A stretch of DNA of 64,000 nt from an uncultured Elusimicrobiales bacterium (GCA_910576915.1 CAJTJT010000005.1:62001-126000), one strand, 5' to 3'. Positions 17,976 to 27,286 are shown, numbered from the stretch's first letter. Numbers and translations are program-made. Notes: generated by a model from the letters alone, not told the origin.

Positions 17976-19594
17976 TTACATATTATCATAATTCTGCCAT
18001 TCCTTTTCCTGTTCTTTAAACTCCGTTTTTCCCTCTGCTAAATTCATCACTTCCTTCAAGCTCATATTCCGCGGGTTTCTATATTCTAAAATATCCGTCA
18101 TTATCTTGGGAGACAGATAACACAAATTTAAATACCGGGCAAAAGTGCGTTTATTCATTCCACTTGTCTTTTCCCATTCTCGGGTAGTTTGCCCCTTTTC
18201 TATTAACTTCTTCAATTGCCACGCACGCGCCAACCCACGAACAAGGCTTTCATTTAGCTGGCGCACTGTCAAAATATTGTTGGCAGTGCCATTCTGCAAG
18301 CGAGTACTGGTTACATTATCTATGTAGAATGTGTCTTTTAGGATAATACTATCCTCCTTTATCTGCGCCCGTACCCCACCGCCAGGTGGATTCTCCGTAA
18401 TATGCTTCTCCAGAAACGCTTCAAATGCCTGTTTTTTCAAATATATTGCAACATAGCACTCCTTACCTATCTTTTGGCAAATAACCTTGTCCAAATAGGT
18501 TTTAGCCTCGTTTGTACTTAATTCCAATGCCGTTGTGCGCGAACAAATATCCCCATAATCCGCATTTTGAATCGTCCTCAACACCAAGTCGTCTAGCTGC
18601 CCCACCGATAAATGTGCCCCATTACGAATTACATAGTATTTAAACACTTTGCCACATTGACGTCCTGAAGATAGTTTATAGGGCCGCTCCCGCTCATCCA
18701 CTAACACATCCCCAAGTAAGGTATCAACACGGATATTCCTACGGTGCTCCCGCAGCCCATTTTTATTGGCGCCGAGCTTAGCCTGTACGCGCCCAAAGAC
18801 CTCTTGCGGGATAATCCTTTATGTTTCCCGGGATACACCTTTTTAAGTGCTAAATGCGCGATTTTGCCTATATAGACAGGATTCCCGAGAATTCGCTGTA
18901 TAGATCCGTGCCGGAACAAATGTCCGCCACGTCTATCCCCTGACGCAGTTTGCCAGCATTTACTGCGGTAGCCTTGCTGATTCATCCAATCGGCTGTGGC
19001 TTGTATATTTCCCAGTTCTAAATACTTGCTAAAAATCAGATTGACGAGTTCCGTTTCCTGCGGGTTCGGGATTAACTGCTTGTCTTTTAGGTCATAGCCT
19101 AGTGGCGGGGTTCCCCCCATCCACAGCCCTTTGGCTTTACTGGCCGCGATTTTATCCCGTACACGCTCCGCTGATACCTCCCGTTCAAACTGGGCAAAAG
19201 ATAACAGCATATTAAGCGTCAGTTTCCCCATAGAATTACTGGTATCAAACGATTGGGTAATTGAGACGAAATTACAGGAGTTTTTTTCAAACTCCTGCAT
19301 CATTTTGTGGAAGTCTATAATAGAACGCGACAGACGGTCCACTTTATAAACCACTACCACTTGGATATGGCCAGAACGGATATCGTTAAGAAGCGCCTGC
19401 AAGCCCGGGCGTTCCATAGTTCCCCCGCTGATACCGCCGTCCGAATAGGTTTTGGTATATTCCCACCCGTTGAACGCTTGGGACAAGATATAGGCCTTAC
19501 AAGCTTCTTCTTGGTTTTGGAGCGAGTTAAACTCCATATCCAGCCCGTGTTCGGTTGATTTACGCGTATATATTGCACAGTTAATTTTTGGCAT
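17976..19594 (-). pseudogene. Large serine recombinase, broken by one frameshift
   Basis: The N-terminal part (19594 to about 18815) starts MPKINCAIYTRKS with catalytic Ser13 and contains VDRLSRS, the long helix and the recombinase domain to YPGKHKG. At about 18811-18818 the frame breaks; reading one base shifted continues smoothly as IIPQEVFGRVQAKLG and onwards through VDERERPYKLSSGRQCGKVFKYYV to the stop at 17976. One missing base in the run encoding Gly-Ile explains this. The restored protein would be about 540 residues, a normal size. It is either inactive or a sequencing error. It probably mobilised the island or a nested element. Confidence 0.88.
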
Positions 19595-19620
19595 ATTTGG
19601 TACAATTCTCCTATACACAG

Positions 19621-19649
19621 TAACGCTTACTATCGGGAGAGAAGTCAAG
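19621..19649. repeat. 29-bp direct repeat, copy 1
   Basis: It contains CGCTTACTATCGGGAG and AAGTCAAG and matches 26 of 29 bases at 21321-21349 in the same orientation. It lies between the recombinase gene and the divergent gene at 19651, whose Shine-Dalgarno (GGGAG) it supplies. Confidence 0.65.
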
Positions 19650-19650
19650 T

Positions 19651-20370
19651 ATGACAGAAAAATTGTTATTAGCTGAGCAAAAAGAACTATTAAAATCCAT
19701 TAAATCGGCTCACAAAGAATTGCTCACGAAAACTCGTTACTCTCTAGACAAATCCTTACTAGAACAACACATCAACAATTCCCATGACTTTGAAAACGCT
19801 TATTTTAAAGCGACTCTAATCAATGCTTTTTATAGCACTCGCATGGGAGCTGATCTGGTATATCAAGCCGCTCGACACATCGCTAATATACACAATCAAA
19901 ATCTAATAAAACAAATCATTCAGAAAAATTCTATTGACGAAGATGATTTAAACAATATAAATACCTTTTGTCATAAAAAACTCTCTCGAGATAAATTAAA
20001 TGAAAATAGAGAAGATTATAATCCCTATTCATTTTTTACTAAATATCTTGCTATACACGACCGCATTGTAAACAAAAAAGAAGAATCAAAACTACCAATC
20101 TATGACACATTAGTCGAAAAAGTAATAAACTCATCCGATTTAGTTGCTGGAAGATTCAACTTGCGGAACTACAGCTCACTATTTAAAACACTAAATATCA
20201 TCGGAGAATATTATGGTGGCTTCTCTTCCATTGACAATATCCTTTGGACCCTTGGACGATTTATATTTCAAAACAAACAGAAAAAAGAAGATCAGATTCT
20301 GATATTTAAAAGACGTTTATCTTCAGGATCTATTTCTGAATTGGTAAAAGAAATTATACTTATGCAATAA
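19651..20370 (+). CDS. Unknown helical protein
   Basis: 239 residues; not recognised. It is mostly predicted helical, Lys/Asn-rich and has no signal peptide or membrane segment. The start follows GGGAG in the 29-bp repeat. It is divergent from the recombinase and convergent with the small operon at 20373-21266. Its AT-rich codon use matches the island. An accessory or defence role is possible but nothing in the sequence shows it. Confidence 0.6.
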   Translation: MTEKLLLAEQKELLKSIKSAHKELLTKTRYSLDKSLLEQHINNSHDFENAYFKATLINAFYSTRMGADLVYQAARHIANIHNQNLIKQIIQKNSIDEDDLNNINTFCHKKLSRDKLNENREDYNPYSFFTKYLAIHDRIVNKKEESKLPIYDTLVEKVINSSDLVAGRFNLRNYSSLFKTLNIIGEYYGGFSSIDNILWTLGRFIFQNKQKKEDQILIFKRRLSSGSISELVKEIILMQ

Positions 20371-20372
20371 CA

Positions 20373-20804
20373 TTATCTCGTTAATCCAAAAAATTTGGGG
20401 CCGCTTATGTGGCCCCGTGTTATTTTCTGCGCTATTGCCGTCAAATTAGGATAGATGTTATTCTCCCACTCGTATTCTTTCTCCCCTTTGACGATAACTT
20501 GATATATCTTTCCCTTATATTTCTTAGTTAGGATAGTCCCTATTGCCAAGGAGTACTTATTCTTATTCGCCCGTTGGATATATTTTTCTGGGTTGCTGGC
20601 GTATTTATCCAGCCTAGTGATATACTTTTCTGCCAGTTTACAACTATATAATTCACATTGGATAGCATACCACAGAGGACGATATTTACCTTTCCGCCCT
20701 CTTAACGGGTAGCGATAGAAAATATCCCAATAGAATTGGATTTTGTCATCGGATAACCCTTTGAGTTCTTCAAAACTTTTAGGTAAATAACATTTATTTC
20801 TCAT
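20373..20804 (-). CDS. DUF2924-like small protein
   Basis: 143 residues. The C-terminal 65 or so (GTILTKKYKGKIYQVIVKG to ISGPKFFGLTR) match the DUF2924 pattern: a small beta fold with GT-L, Y-G-K, and a closing SGP-FFGL. DUF2924 genes occur beside phage-type recombinases. The N-terminal half is helical and unfamiliar. It is the last gene of a three-gene operon with overlapping ends and shares its C-terminal domain with the gene at 20997. Confidence 0.65.
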   Translation of the reverse strand: MRNKCYLPKSFEELKGLSDDKIQFYWDIFYRYPLRGRKGKYRPLWYAIQCELYSCKLAEKYITRLDKYASNPEKYIQRANKNKYSLAIGTILTKKYKGKIYQVIVKGEKEYEWENNIYPNLTAIAQKITRGHISGPKFFGLTR

Positions 20805-21000
20805 TTAGCACCTTCCGAATACGGTTTAATTTACGGGCAGCTTGACCCTTACCATAATAGGCTTTGGCTAATTCGTCAAAAAATTTTATGGCAAGGAGTA
20901 ATAACTCTGTATTGTACAGTTTCTTGGGGCGACCGAGCGGATTGCCCGAGCGCCCCTTTACAAACCGCCCCGATATAGGTGGTAACTGGCGTGACGTCAT
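20794..21000 (-). CDS. Small DUF5681-like protein
   Basis: 68 residues. The N-terminal RFVKGRSGNPLGRPKK is the signature of DUF5681-type phage proteins; the same signature is in the gene at 30528 beside terminase. The rest is basic and helical. It overlaps the next gene by 11 bp and the previous one by 4 bp, so it is translationally coupled. It may bind DNA; the function is unknown. Confidence 0.6.
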   Translation of the reverse strand: MTSRQLPPISGRFVKGRSGNPLGRPKKLYNTELLLLAIKFFDELAKAYYGKGQAARKLNRIRKVLNEK

Positions 21001-21266
21001 TTGGTAAGTCCAAAGAACACATATCCGCTGATTGGCCGCTTGACTATATCCATAGCCACGCGGGAGATGCTTTTATAGACTTTGCCTTGGTATTCAAAGC
21101 CATTTTCAAGCACTTTTACTTCAAAGCTTTGCCCGTGATAAGTTTTAGTAATAACCGTGCCAACTGCAGGCAAGCGTCTGTCGCATTCTTTGGGTGACGC
21201 AACAGACAAATCAATAGCATTTTGTTTGGCAATTTTTACAGCAGGTTGTTTAACTTTTTTCTTCAT
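20997..21266 (-). CDS. Short DUF2924-like protein
   Basis: 89 residues from ATG 21266, preceded by CGGGAG. A frame open to 21317 is possible but has no ribosome site. A basic N-terminus (MKKKVKQPAVKIAKQN) leads to GTVITKTYHGQSFEVKVLE and ISGYVFFGLTK, the same small domain as in the gene at 20373. It is the first gene of that operon. The motif TACTATCGGGAG before it also occurs in both copies of the 29-bp direct repeat. Confidence 0.6.
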   Translation of the reverse strand: MKKKVKQPAVKIAKQNAIDLSVASPKECDRRLPAVGTVITKTYHGQSFEVKVLENGFEYQGKVYKSISRVAMDIVKRPISGYVFFGLTK

Positions 21267-21320
21267 AAAAAACTCCCGATAGTATTTTGGTTTTAGCAAG
21301 GCTTTTGGGCCCATCACTAT

Positions 21321-21349
21321 TACCGCTTACTATCGGGAGTAAAGTCAAG
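21321..21349. repeat. 29-bp direct repeat, copy 2
   Basis: 26 of 29 bases match 19621-19649 in direct orientation. No gene starts after it on the plus strand. The two copies enclose 1.7 kb with four genes. Confidence 0.65.
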
Positions 21350-21376
21350 AAGAAATCCTGCTCTGAAACAGATAAA

Positions 21377-21997
21377 TTAAAGTAGCTTTTTCAGAGAAAC
21401 CAATTTACCTTTTTTATCTTTACTTTTCCAAAATAATAGGCCATTATTAGATACTTTGCCTGTTATAAACCGCCCTGCCGCAGACGGAGAAGAAAAAATT
21501 TGCCTATTAAAAGAAATATTTCCATTGGACAATAACTTAGCTGTATATTTCTTTCCTTTATAAACTGTTTCCAAAGGAATAACTTTGCGCGACGACACAC
21601 CTTTTTTTCTGCCAAACAATAATGCATCTTGCTCTTGACGATAAACATCAATACGTTTTCTAAAATCGCTTTCTAAACTTACAGCTTTCCCGCGCGGATG
21701 CTGGCGGTTTCCTTTTGGTTCGCAAACAGTAACTAATAAAGATTCCAAATCTCCAATATGTTTTTCATTATTTACAATAAATAACGAAAATTTATCCCAT
21801 TTTTTATGATGACGGTCTTTTAAGTGCTGGCTCAGGCGACGTTTCAAGTCCACCGCTTTGCCAATATAATACAAATCGTTTCCCTTGTATAAAGCATAAA
21901 TACCAGGCTGTTCGGCAATGAGTTCTGTGAGCAAGAAAGAATAGTTTTCCAACGCCGAAATACCGATATTCTGCAGTTTTTTAGTTATAATGGCCAT
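21377..21997 (-). CDS. GIY-YIG protein with a C-terminal RAMA-like domain
   Basis: 206 residues. The N-terminal GIY-YIG nuclease fold reads PGIYALYKGNDLYYIGKAVDLKRRL (catalytic Tyr pair and Arg) at about residues 31-55. The C-terminal part (YKGKKYTAKLLSNGNISF to FSSPSAAGRFITGKVSNNG, FW) resembles the RAMA domain found with modification enzymes. A -10 box TACAAT (22003-22008) ends 6 bp before ATG, so the mRNA may be leaderless. The pairing suggests DNA cleavage steered by DNA state, an inference only. Confidence 0.7.
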   Translation of the reverse strand: MAIITKKLQNIGISALENYSFLLTELIAEQPGIYALYKGNDLYYIGKAVDLKRRLSQHLKDRHHKKWDKFSLFIVNNEKHIGDLESLLVTVCEPKGNRQHPRGKAVSLESDFRKRIDVYRQEQDALLFGRKKGVSSRKVIPLETVYKGKKYTAKLLSNGNISFNRQIFSSPSAAGRFITGKVSNNGLLFWKSKDKKGKLVSLKKLL

Positions 21998-22402
21998 GGC
22001 TTATTGTATCATTTTTTACTATTTTTTAATAAATATCCCTAATTGATAAGATGGTTTTGGAAAAGCAAGGTTTCAAAAGCAACCGTACTATCAACCAATT
22101 ACAATTTAATCAAGATTCCCGCTAGTATATATATTTTTCTTTCCCATCCCATTACTACTTAATATTTGAGGAATAATGTCAATTAAAAACTCCTTTCAAA
22201 AGAATCTTTATCAACAATTTCTATTCTCCCCTCTGTTATTAACCATTCTCTAATGTTATATGTTCCAGATAGACTTATAGAACTTAATAGATTTTCTTTC
22301 CGCGACAAACAGTAATGATTCCAATGGATATTGAACGGGAACTAACTATACGGTCCGTTCTATACAAGCAAGAGTGGGGAGTTCCTTCACAATTACTATT
22401 TT
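21998..22402. other. AT-rich stretch with a gene remnant
   Basis: No intact gene. Apart from the minus-strand remnant at 22183-22345 and the -10 box of the gene before it, nothing was seen here. Confidence 0.5.
22183..22345 (-). pseudogene. Short remnant of an unidentified gene
   Basis: An uninterrupted minus-strand frame of about 50 codons (containing LSGTYNIREWLITEGRIEI) without a start codon, closed in front by a stop codon. Its composition looks protein-like. It may be the tail of a gene lost by deletion. Confidence 0.35.
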
Positions 22403-23836
22403 TCAATTTGCTGTTAATATATCTACGCATTTTCTTAGTTCAAGCTTTTTTGTGATTGTAGAATAATATAAATCGTAAAATTTAACATTATGATTTTTCT
22501 CATGACAATGGGACGCGATGATATTAATAATCTTTCGTTTTTCTTCAGAAGACACATTACGACCAAAAATAATTGATTCTAAATCTGTGATCGAATAGGT
22601 AGCGAAACGATTCTCTTCATTTTCTGATAGTGCAGAAAACACATCTCGTTGAAAAATCCGATACTCCTGTTCATAACTCCAGTTTTGAGCTTTGGTACAT
22701 ATATGGTTCATCGCTTGTTTATGATATTCTACAGCCCACCGTTCTACAGGTTGGTAACTTGATAAACAAGAACTAAACGCTGTCTTATCATAGTTACACA
22801 ACCAAAAATTTTGAATAATAGGCATTGGTAACACACCTAGAGAGGTAAAAAAATCAATTTCGGGATACTCATTAGAATATAAAACTCTAAATGCTGGAAC
22901 ATCGTGAAAATTCTTTTCTATTTTTTCTTCTTTCTCAGTCACTATAATATTACTAATAGAGTATAAATGGAGGCATTTTTCTCCATTATTATGTCTAATT
23001 TTATATTGTAGACAAACTCCCTTTTCACTATCAGCATAATGCGCCCACATGGGTTCGTTCTGATAAGTACCGGAAAAACATGCAATACAATATCCATTAT
23101 AGAGCAATTTAGTAATATTCCGCATATATACTTCCGGAAAATCAAATGTTAATAAACTTATATTATGCGTATTGTGGTCTTTATAAAGATCTTTATTTAA
23201 AAGCTCTCGATGGACTTGTTGTTGAATAACAAAATCAGTTTTGGCTTCTTCTATTTGCTCAGCCGAATATTTACCACTTGTGAGAACATCCAATATTTGA
23301 TTATATCCATCCCAATGGGTAACCATATCATATAGTTCGTTCAAAGCATTTGCTCTATTTTTGCCGAGAAAATAGGACTTTATGACAATATCGATTACGG
23401 TATAAGCATACAAATGAATTCCTCGAAAAATCAACCCCATTTCATCAATAGTAAATTTTTTCTTTGATGCCGCCATCTTGCTTGGAAACTGAGCAACCCC
23501 CGAAAAAGCAAAAAACTTATTATAAATATCTTTAAACATATCTTGCATTTCGGGAGCTTCTAAAACTTTGATATCAAGAAAAATTGGCAGATTATTTGCA
23601 TCAATGTCTTGTTTAGGATTTCTAACAGATGCAGAAAAATACAAGTGCGTTAAAGTATAGAGGTAATGTTTGAAAAGTCCTTGAAAAGCAATTGCATCGC
23701 CTTGCCAAACCACATTCATATATTTTTCCATTTGATCGTTTAACTCCTCTGGCTTGGCAAAATAAATTGATAAATTTTCTAACTCTTTATACTCAAATAA
23801 AGATTTTATTGAGCGATAGCGATATAAGGATTCCAT
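22403..23836 (-). CDS. DUF2971 family protein
   Basis: 477 residues from ATG 23836 (MESLYRYRSIK). YFAKPEELNDQ near the N-terminus and CFSGTYQNEPMWAHYADSEKGVCLQY in the middle (given as residues from CFS to LQY) fit DUF2971, whose members are frequent in defence islands; the function is unknown. The protein is longer than usual, with an extra helical segment after residue 40. TACAAT (23843-23848) ends 7 bp before this ATG, which favours it over ATG 23860. It is divergent from the gene at 24008. Confidence 0.72.
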   Translation of the reverse strand: MESLYRYRSIKSLFEYKELENLSIYFAKPEELNDQMEKYMNVVWQGDAIAFQGLFKHYLYTLTHLYFSASVRNPKQDIDANNLPIFLDIKVLEAPEMQDMFKDIYNKFFAFSGVAQFPSKMAASKKKFTIDEMGLIFRGIHLYAYTVIDIVIKSYFLGKNRANALNELYDMVTHWDGYNQILDVLTSGKYSAEQIEEAKTDFVIQQQVHRELLNKDLYKDHNTHNISLLTFDFPEVYMRNITKLLYNGYCIACFSGTYQNEPMWAHYADSEKGVCLQYKIRHNNGEKCLHLYSISNIIVTEKEEKIEKNFHDVPAFRVLYSNEYPEIDFFTSLGVLPMPIIQNFWLCNYDKTAFSSCLSSYQPVERWAVEYHKQAMNHICTKAQNWSYEQEYRIFQRDVFSALSENEENRFATYSITDLESIIFGRNVSSEEKRKIINIIASHCHEKNHNVKFYDLYYSTITKKLELRKCVDILTAN

Positions 23837-24007
23837 ATGTTTATTGTATAGCATTTTCATAATTTAATAAATGCCCATTCTTCACCTACCAAAGTAGATA
23901 ATTCAACAGGATTTTATTTCCCATAGAAATTAATTTTAATAAGATTTTTACTCCATCACTCAGAAAATAACTTACACAAAAGACAATAAAAACTTATATA
24001 ATCAATT

Positions 24008-24541
24008 ATGCCTCAAGTAACCACCAAATCCTTTTCCTTAGTCCAAGACGGAGAGCGTAATACTATACGAATGCGTCTAGTCCATTTATTTGCAAAAGAA
24101 AAGCCAGGGAAAGGGAAAAAAGACCTAGCCTCCCGATATATTTATTTTGTAGAAACTCTCCAAAATGGCTCCAGGATTTATCTTCAAAGACCCGCTAACT
24201 TACATAATGGGTTTGATTTTCTAATATGCATTGAAAATTATAATTTTTCGGCATCAGGACAACGAATACGAAATTATCCAAAACATAAAGATATTATCGA
24301 TGACTTGAATAGTAAAAAAAGTGAAAATTCAAAAATATATAGGGAATTATATAGTATTTTGAAACGAGTTTATAACTGTCAGGAAATTCTAGAAAAAGAT
24401 TATAATACAATTCAATTTCAACAAGGATTTCCGGTGGACATGATTATAAAGACTATTAAATGGTTCTTTATAGAGCAAGATATTCGTTATTGGAATTATT
24501 CAGGAAGAGGTATGTTGTGGGCAGGGATTCCTCAGCCATAG
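24008..24541 (+). CDS. Unknown protein next to the DpnII-type operon
   Basis: 177 residues, no firm family. It contains KGKKDLASRYIYFVETLQNG and a C-terminal IKWFFIEQDIRYWNYSGRGML. It is convergent with the restriction-modification operon, its end lying 2 bp from the end of the second methyltransferase gene, so it may be an accessory of that system. TATAAT (23997-24002) ends 6 bp before ATG, suggesting a leaderless transcript. Confidence 0.55.
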   Translation: MPQVTTKSFSLVQDGERNTIRMRLVHLFAKEKPGKGKKDLASRYIYFVETLQNGSRIYLQRPANLHNGFDFLICIENYNFSASGQRIRNYPKHKDIIDDLNSKKSENSKIYRELYSILKRVYNCQEILEKDYNTIQFQQGFPVDMIIKTIKWFFIEQDIRYWNYSGRGMLWAGIPQP

Positions 24542-24543
24542 TC

Positions 24544-25287
24544 CTATTTCTTAAAAATAAACAAATACTCATGAGCAAGTAGCAAGAAATTGTACTTGAT
24601 ACTATTTGTCTTCCAATACCCAGTTACCTTACAGTTATGTTGTTCTTTGATGATAATCTCTTTGAGAGTAAAACCTACACTTAAAAACTGTTGCATTACC
24701 TGAAAGCCTAGAGGTATGACACAACCCTTTTGGCGTGTATCCCCCATCAGCACTGCACAAAACTTATCTTTTTTAAGGACTCGAAAACATGCATCTGCTA
24801 CTTTTTTTATTTCAGGAAGAAAATCCTTGACCTGAAAATGCGATAAATCCCCCGCCAAATCTTCACTGTATTGAATAATATTAGCATAAGGAGGATGCGC
24901 GGCTATTAAATCAATACTATTGTCCGCAATCCCCTTTAAATCACGAGCATCCCCTTGCCGAACCACTACTCTGCCGGGGTTTTCACACTCAAATTTGAGA
25001 TGTTTACGCGTTAACTTAGTAGCATCGGGATTGATATCAAGCCCAATTCCGTTACGTCCTAGCAACTTTGCCTCTACCAGAGTGGTCCCACTGCCAATAA
25101 ACGGGTCTAAAATCAAATCGCCCGGATTGGAATAGCGCAAAATAATGTTTCGTGGGATAAATGGAGACCAGTTTCCTCGATATTTGGCATCATGAGTAGC
25201 CCAATTTCCCCGTTTTTTGAAACTCCATACGGTATTGGTCTCTAACTCAAAATTTTCTGGTTCCAGCAAGTATTTTTTATTTGCCAT
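24544..25287 (-). CDS. Second DNA methyltransferase of the DpnII-type operon
   Basis: 247 residues from ATG 25287, which begins one base after the stop of the restriction gene. The SAM-binding motif DPFIGSGTTL (near residue 62) precedes the catalytic motif, which is HPPY rather than DPPY or SPPY. The motif order differs from DpnA, where the catalytic motif comes first. It probably methylates adenine N6 or cytosine N4; the target may be the same site as the operon's restriction enzyme, but this is not shown. Confidence 0.82.
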   Translation of the reverse strand: MANKKYLLEPENFELETNTVWSFKKRGNWATHDAKYRGNWSPFIPRNIILRYSNPGDLILDPFIGSGTTLVEAKLLGRNGIGLDINPDATKLTRKHLKFECENPGRVVVRQGDARDLKGIADNSIDLIAAHPPYANIIQYSEDLAGDLSHFQVKDFLPEIKKVADACFRVLKKDKFCAVLMGDTRQKGCVIPLGFQVMQQFLSVGFTLKEIIIKEQHNCKVTGYWKTNSIKYNFLLLAHEYLFIFKK

Positions 25288-25288
25288 A

Positions 25289-26164
25289 TTACTTAAAAAG
25301 CGTATGCATAACACCTTGTTCCATATCCTGGATATTGTATAAATGCGGTAACACATCAAAAGTTTCTTCTAAATTGTGCCGGGCAGATTGCCAACCTTTT
25401 CCATCGGTAAACCATACAAATGTAAACCCAGGTATATTGGCAGATTCTAGAGTTAATGTTTTATAGCTACGAGCCGTTTCATTCAGTTTGGATCCGCCAC
25501 CAGCATAAAAGTTGGTTTCTATACCGTAAATCATTGTAGGAGTTTTGACCACAAAATCAAACCGCTTCTCTGTTTTGCCCTGATTAGAAATGGCAGACAA
25601 ATTTAGACCCCATTTTTCTTGAATATCACTTACATACATTTCGGGATAATAAGCCTTAAGAGCATTATCGTCTTGTTTCACTATTCCGGCCTTCTGCAAG
25701 TAAGATTCAACCACATTTTCCATAAGATGGCCACCTCTATTTTTGCGACCATTAGAATCTAGTCCCGTTTCTACACCAGTAGCATAATCTACCAAGTTAC
25801 TTATCAAATGTCGTTGTAAAAGGTCAAAAAGGCCCGATTTCTGCATAAATTCTGCATATTTCTCAGGGGTTGCGGCTACTTTATCAAATCGATACAATCG
25901 AGAGCCATCCTCATCCGTAATTTCTATTTCTTTACCGCGCACAGCCAACAACAAAGGAATGCATTTAAGCACTTCTGGATATCTTTCCATCAAACGAATA
26001 AATTCAGACTCAATCTCCGTATTCCCGATAAGCACATTCAAAATGTTTAATTCTACCTTAATAGAATCAATATTCTGATATACTTTTGGGAAATCAATAT
26101 AGTAATCATATGTAGCAATAGAAGTTTTAAAACCGGACAGCCAGATGTCAAAGTTACGAATCAT
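25289..26164 (-). CDS. DpnII-family type II restriction endonuclease
   Basis: 291 residues, the family length. It cleaves DNA, in this family at unmethylated GATC. The PD-(D/E)XK-type core is seen in KRFDFVVKTPTMIYGIETNFY followed by GGGSKLNETARSYK, and GGHLMENVVESYL lies upstream. It follows the Dam-type methylase by 9 bp and precedes the second methylase directly, so all three are co-transcribed with a methylase first, the usual safe order. Confidence 0.85.
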   Translation of the reverse strand: MIRNFDIWLSGFKTSIATYDYYIDFPKVYQNIDSIKVELNILNVLIGNTEIESEFIRLMERYPEVLKCIPLLLAVRGKEIEITDEDGSRLYRFDKVAATPEKYAEFMQKSGLFDLLQRHLISNLVDYATGVETGLDSNGRKNRGGHLMENVVESYLQKAGIVKQDDNALKAYYPEMYVSDIQEKWGLNLSAISNQGKTEKRFDFVVKTPTMIYGIETNFYAGGGSKLNETARSYKTLTLESANIPGFTFVWFTDGKGWQSARHNLEETFDVLPHLYNIQDMEQGVMHTLFK

Positions 26165-26173
26165 GTTTATCTC

Positions 26174-27238
26174 CTAAAAATTTGCAATAAGAAGTTCTTT
26201 AATTTTTCCGCGAGCACTGTGTTTGCAATTAATCATACGAGTAGCCAAAACTCTTTCTATATTAAACTCACTATACAATTTATCAAAAAAAGAATCCTTG
26301 GGATTTACATTTTGAGGGTCTGAATTACTAAGTAAGATCTTAGCGTGTCTACTATGGACTTTTCCCACATAATGCGCCAATTCTATTTGGGCATCATCAT
26401 CAAATTCTTCTTTTGTATAAGAAGTAAAACTAGCTGTTTGGGTTAAAGGCCGGTATGGTGGGTCAAAATAAACCATCGTATTTTTATCAATAAAATTGAT
26501 GGACTCTTTATAATCGGCATAGATAATTTCTACTTTCTGTAATAATTTAGATACTCTCCGTAAATTATCAGCATCACAAATCAATGGATTTTTGTAAGCC
26601 CCCATAGGCACATTAAACTCGCCTTTACGATTCACACGGTACAAACCATTGAAGCAAGTATGGTTCAAAAAGATAAACAAAGATGCTTTTTCAATCTTTT
26701 GAGTTTGTTGGGAAACTTCCAAGGAATTAAATTTTTCTCGTTTTTGATAATAATACGCTTTTCGTTGTACTTCATTTTTGTTTAGGAATTCTTGTTCAAT
26801 CAGCAAAAGTATTTTTATCAATTTCTCTACTTGGGTTTTAACAATAACGTAGGTATTGATTAAATCTGCATTAATGTCACTAATATAGGCTTGTTTAACC
26901 GGATAATTAGCAAGTACATGAAATAATACAGCTCCGCCCCCAACAAAAGGCTCAGCATATTTATCAAAAGAAGACAATTTGGAAAGCCGTTTATCAATAT
27001 CAGCGAGTAATTGTGTTTTTCCGCCGGCCCATTTCAAAAATGGTTTAGCAACGGAACGTGTATCCACATAACGCAAATGGCGGTTATCAGCAGGTTTAGG
27101 AGTATTGGCTGGGATAAGCCACATATTGCCTATACGGTTTAATTCCGGAATACGATTATTCTGACAGAATGCCAATACTCGGCGCTGCGTAATGTTCCAT
27201 TTTTCTGCTGCTTCTTTGGTAGTAAGATATCCTTGCAT
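26174..27238 (-). CDS. Dam-type DNA adenine methylase with an N-terminal helix-turn-helix
   Basis: 354 residues. Residues 1-45 (YLTTKEAAEKWNITQRRVLAF) form an excisionase/MerR-like helix-turn-helix, unusual for a DpnM homologue. The D12-class methylase follows: FLKWAGGKTQLL, AEPFVGGGAVLF (SAM binding) and YFDPPYRPL (catalytic). It should protect GATC sites from the nuclease of the next gene. GAGGAT precedes ATG. The HTH may allow repression of its own operon, as in controller-type restriction systems; this is inference. Confidence 0.88.
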   Translation of the reverse strand: MQGYLTTKEAAEKWNITQRRVLAFCQNNRIPELNRIGNMWLIPANTPKPADNRHLRYVDTRSVAKPFLKWAGGKTQLLADIDKRLSKLSSFDKYAEPFVGGGAVLFHVLANYPVKQAYISDINADLINTYVIVKTQVEKLIKILLLIEQEFLNKNEVQRKAYYYQKREKFNSLEVSQQTQKIEKASLFIFLNHTCFNGLYRVNRKGEFNVPMGAYKNPLICDADNLRRVSKLLQKVEIIYADYKESINFIDKNTMVYFDPPYRPLTQTASFTSYTKEEFDDDAQIELAHYVGKVHSRHAKILLSNSDPQNVNPKDSFFDKLYSEFNIERVLATRMINCKHSARGKIKELLIANF

Positions 27239-27257
27239 AAAATCCTCAACTATCTAT

Positions 27258-27286
27258 ATTATAGTTTTATTCCAAGTTTGGAACAA
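27258..27286 (-). promoter_or_regulatory. Promoter of the restriction-modification operon
   Basis: On the minus strand TTGTTC (27281-27286), a 17-bp spacer and TATAAT (27258-27263), 19 bp before the methylase start. Confidence 0.6.
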
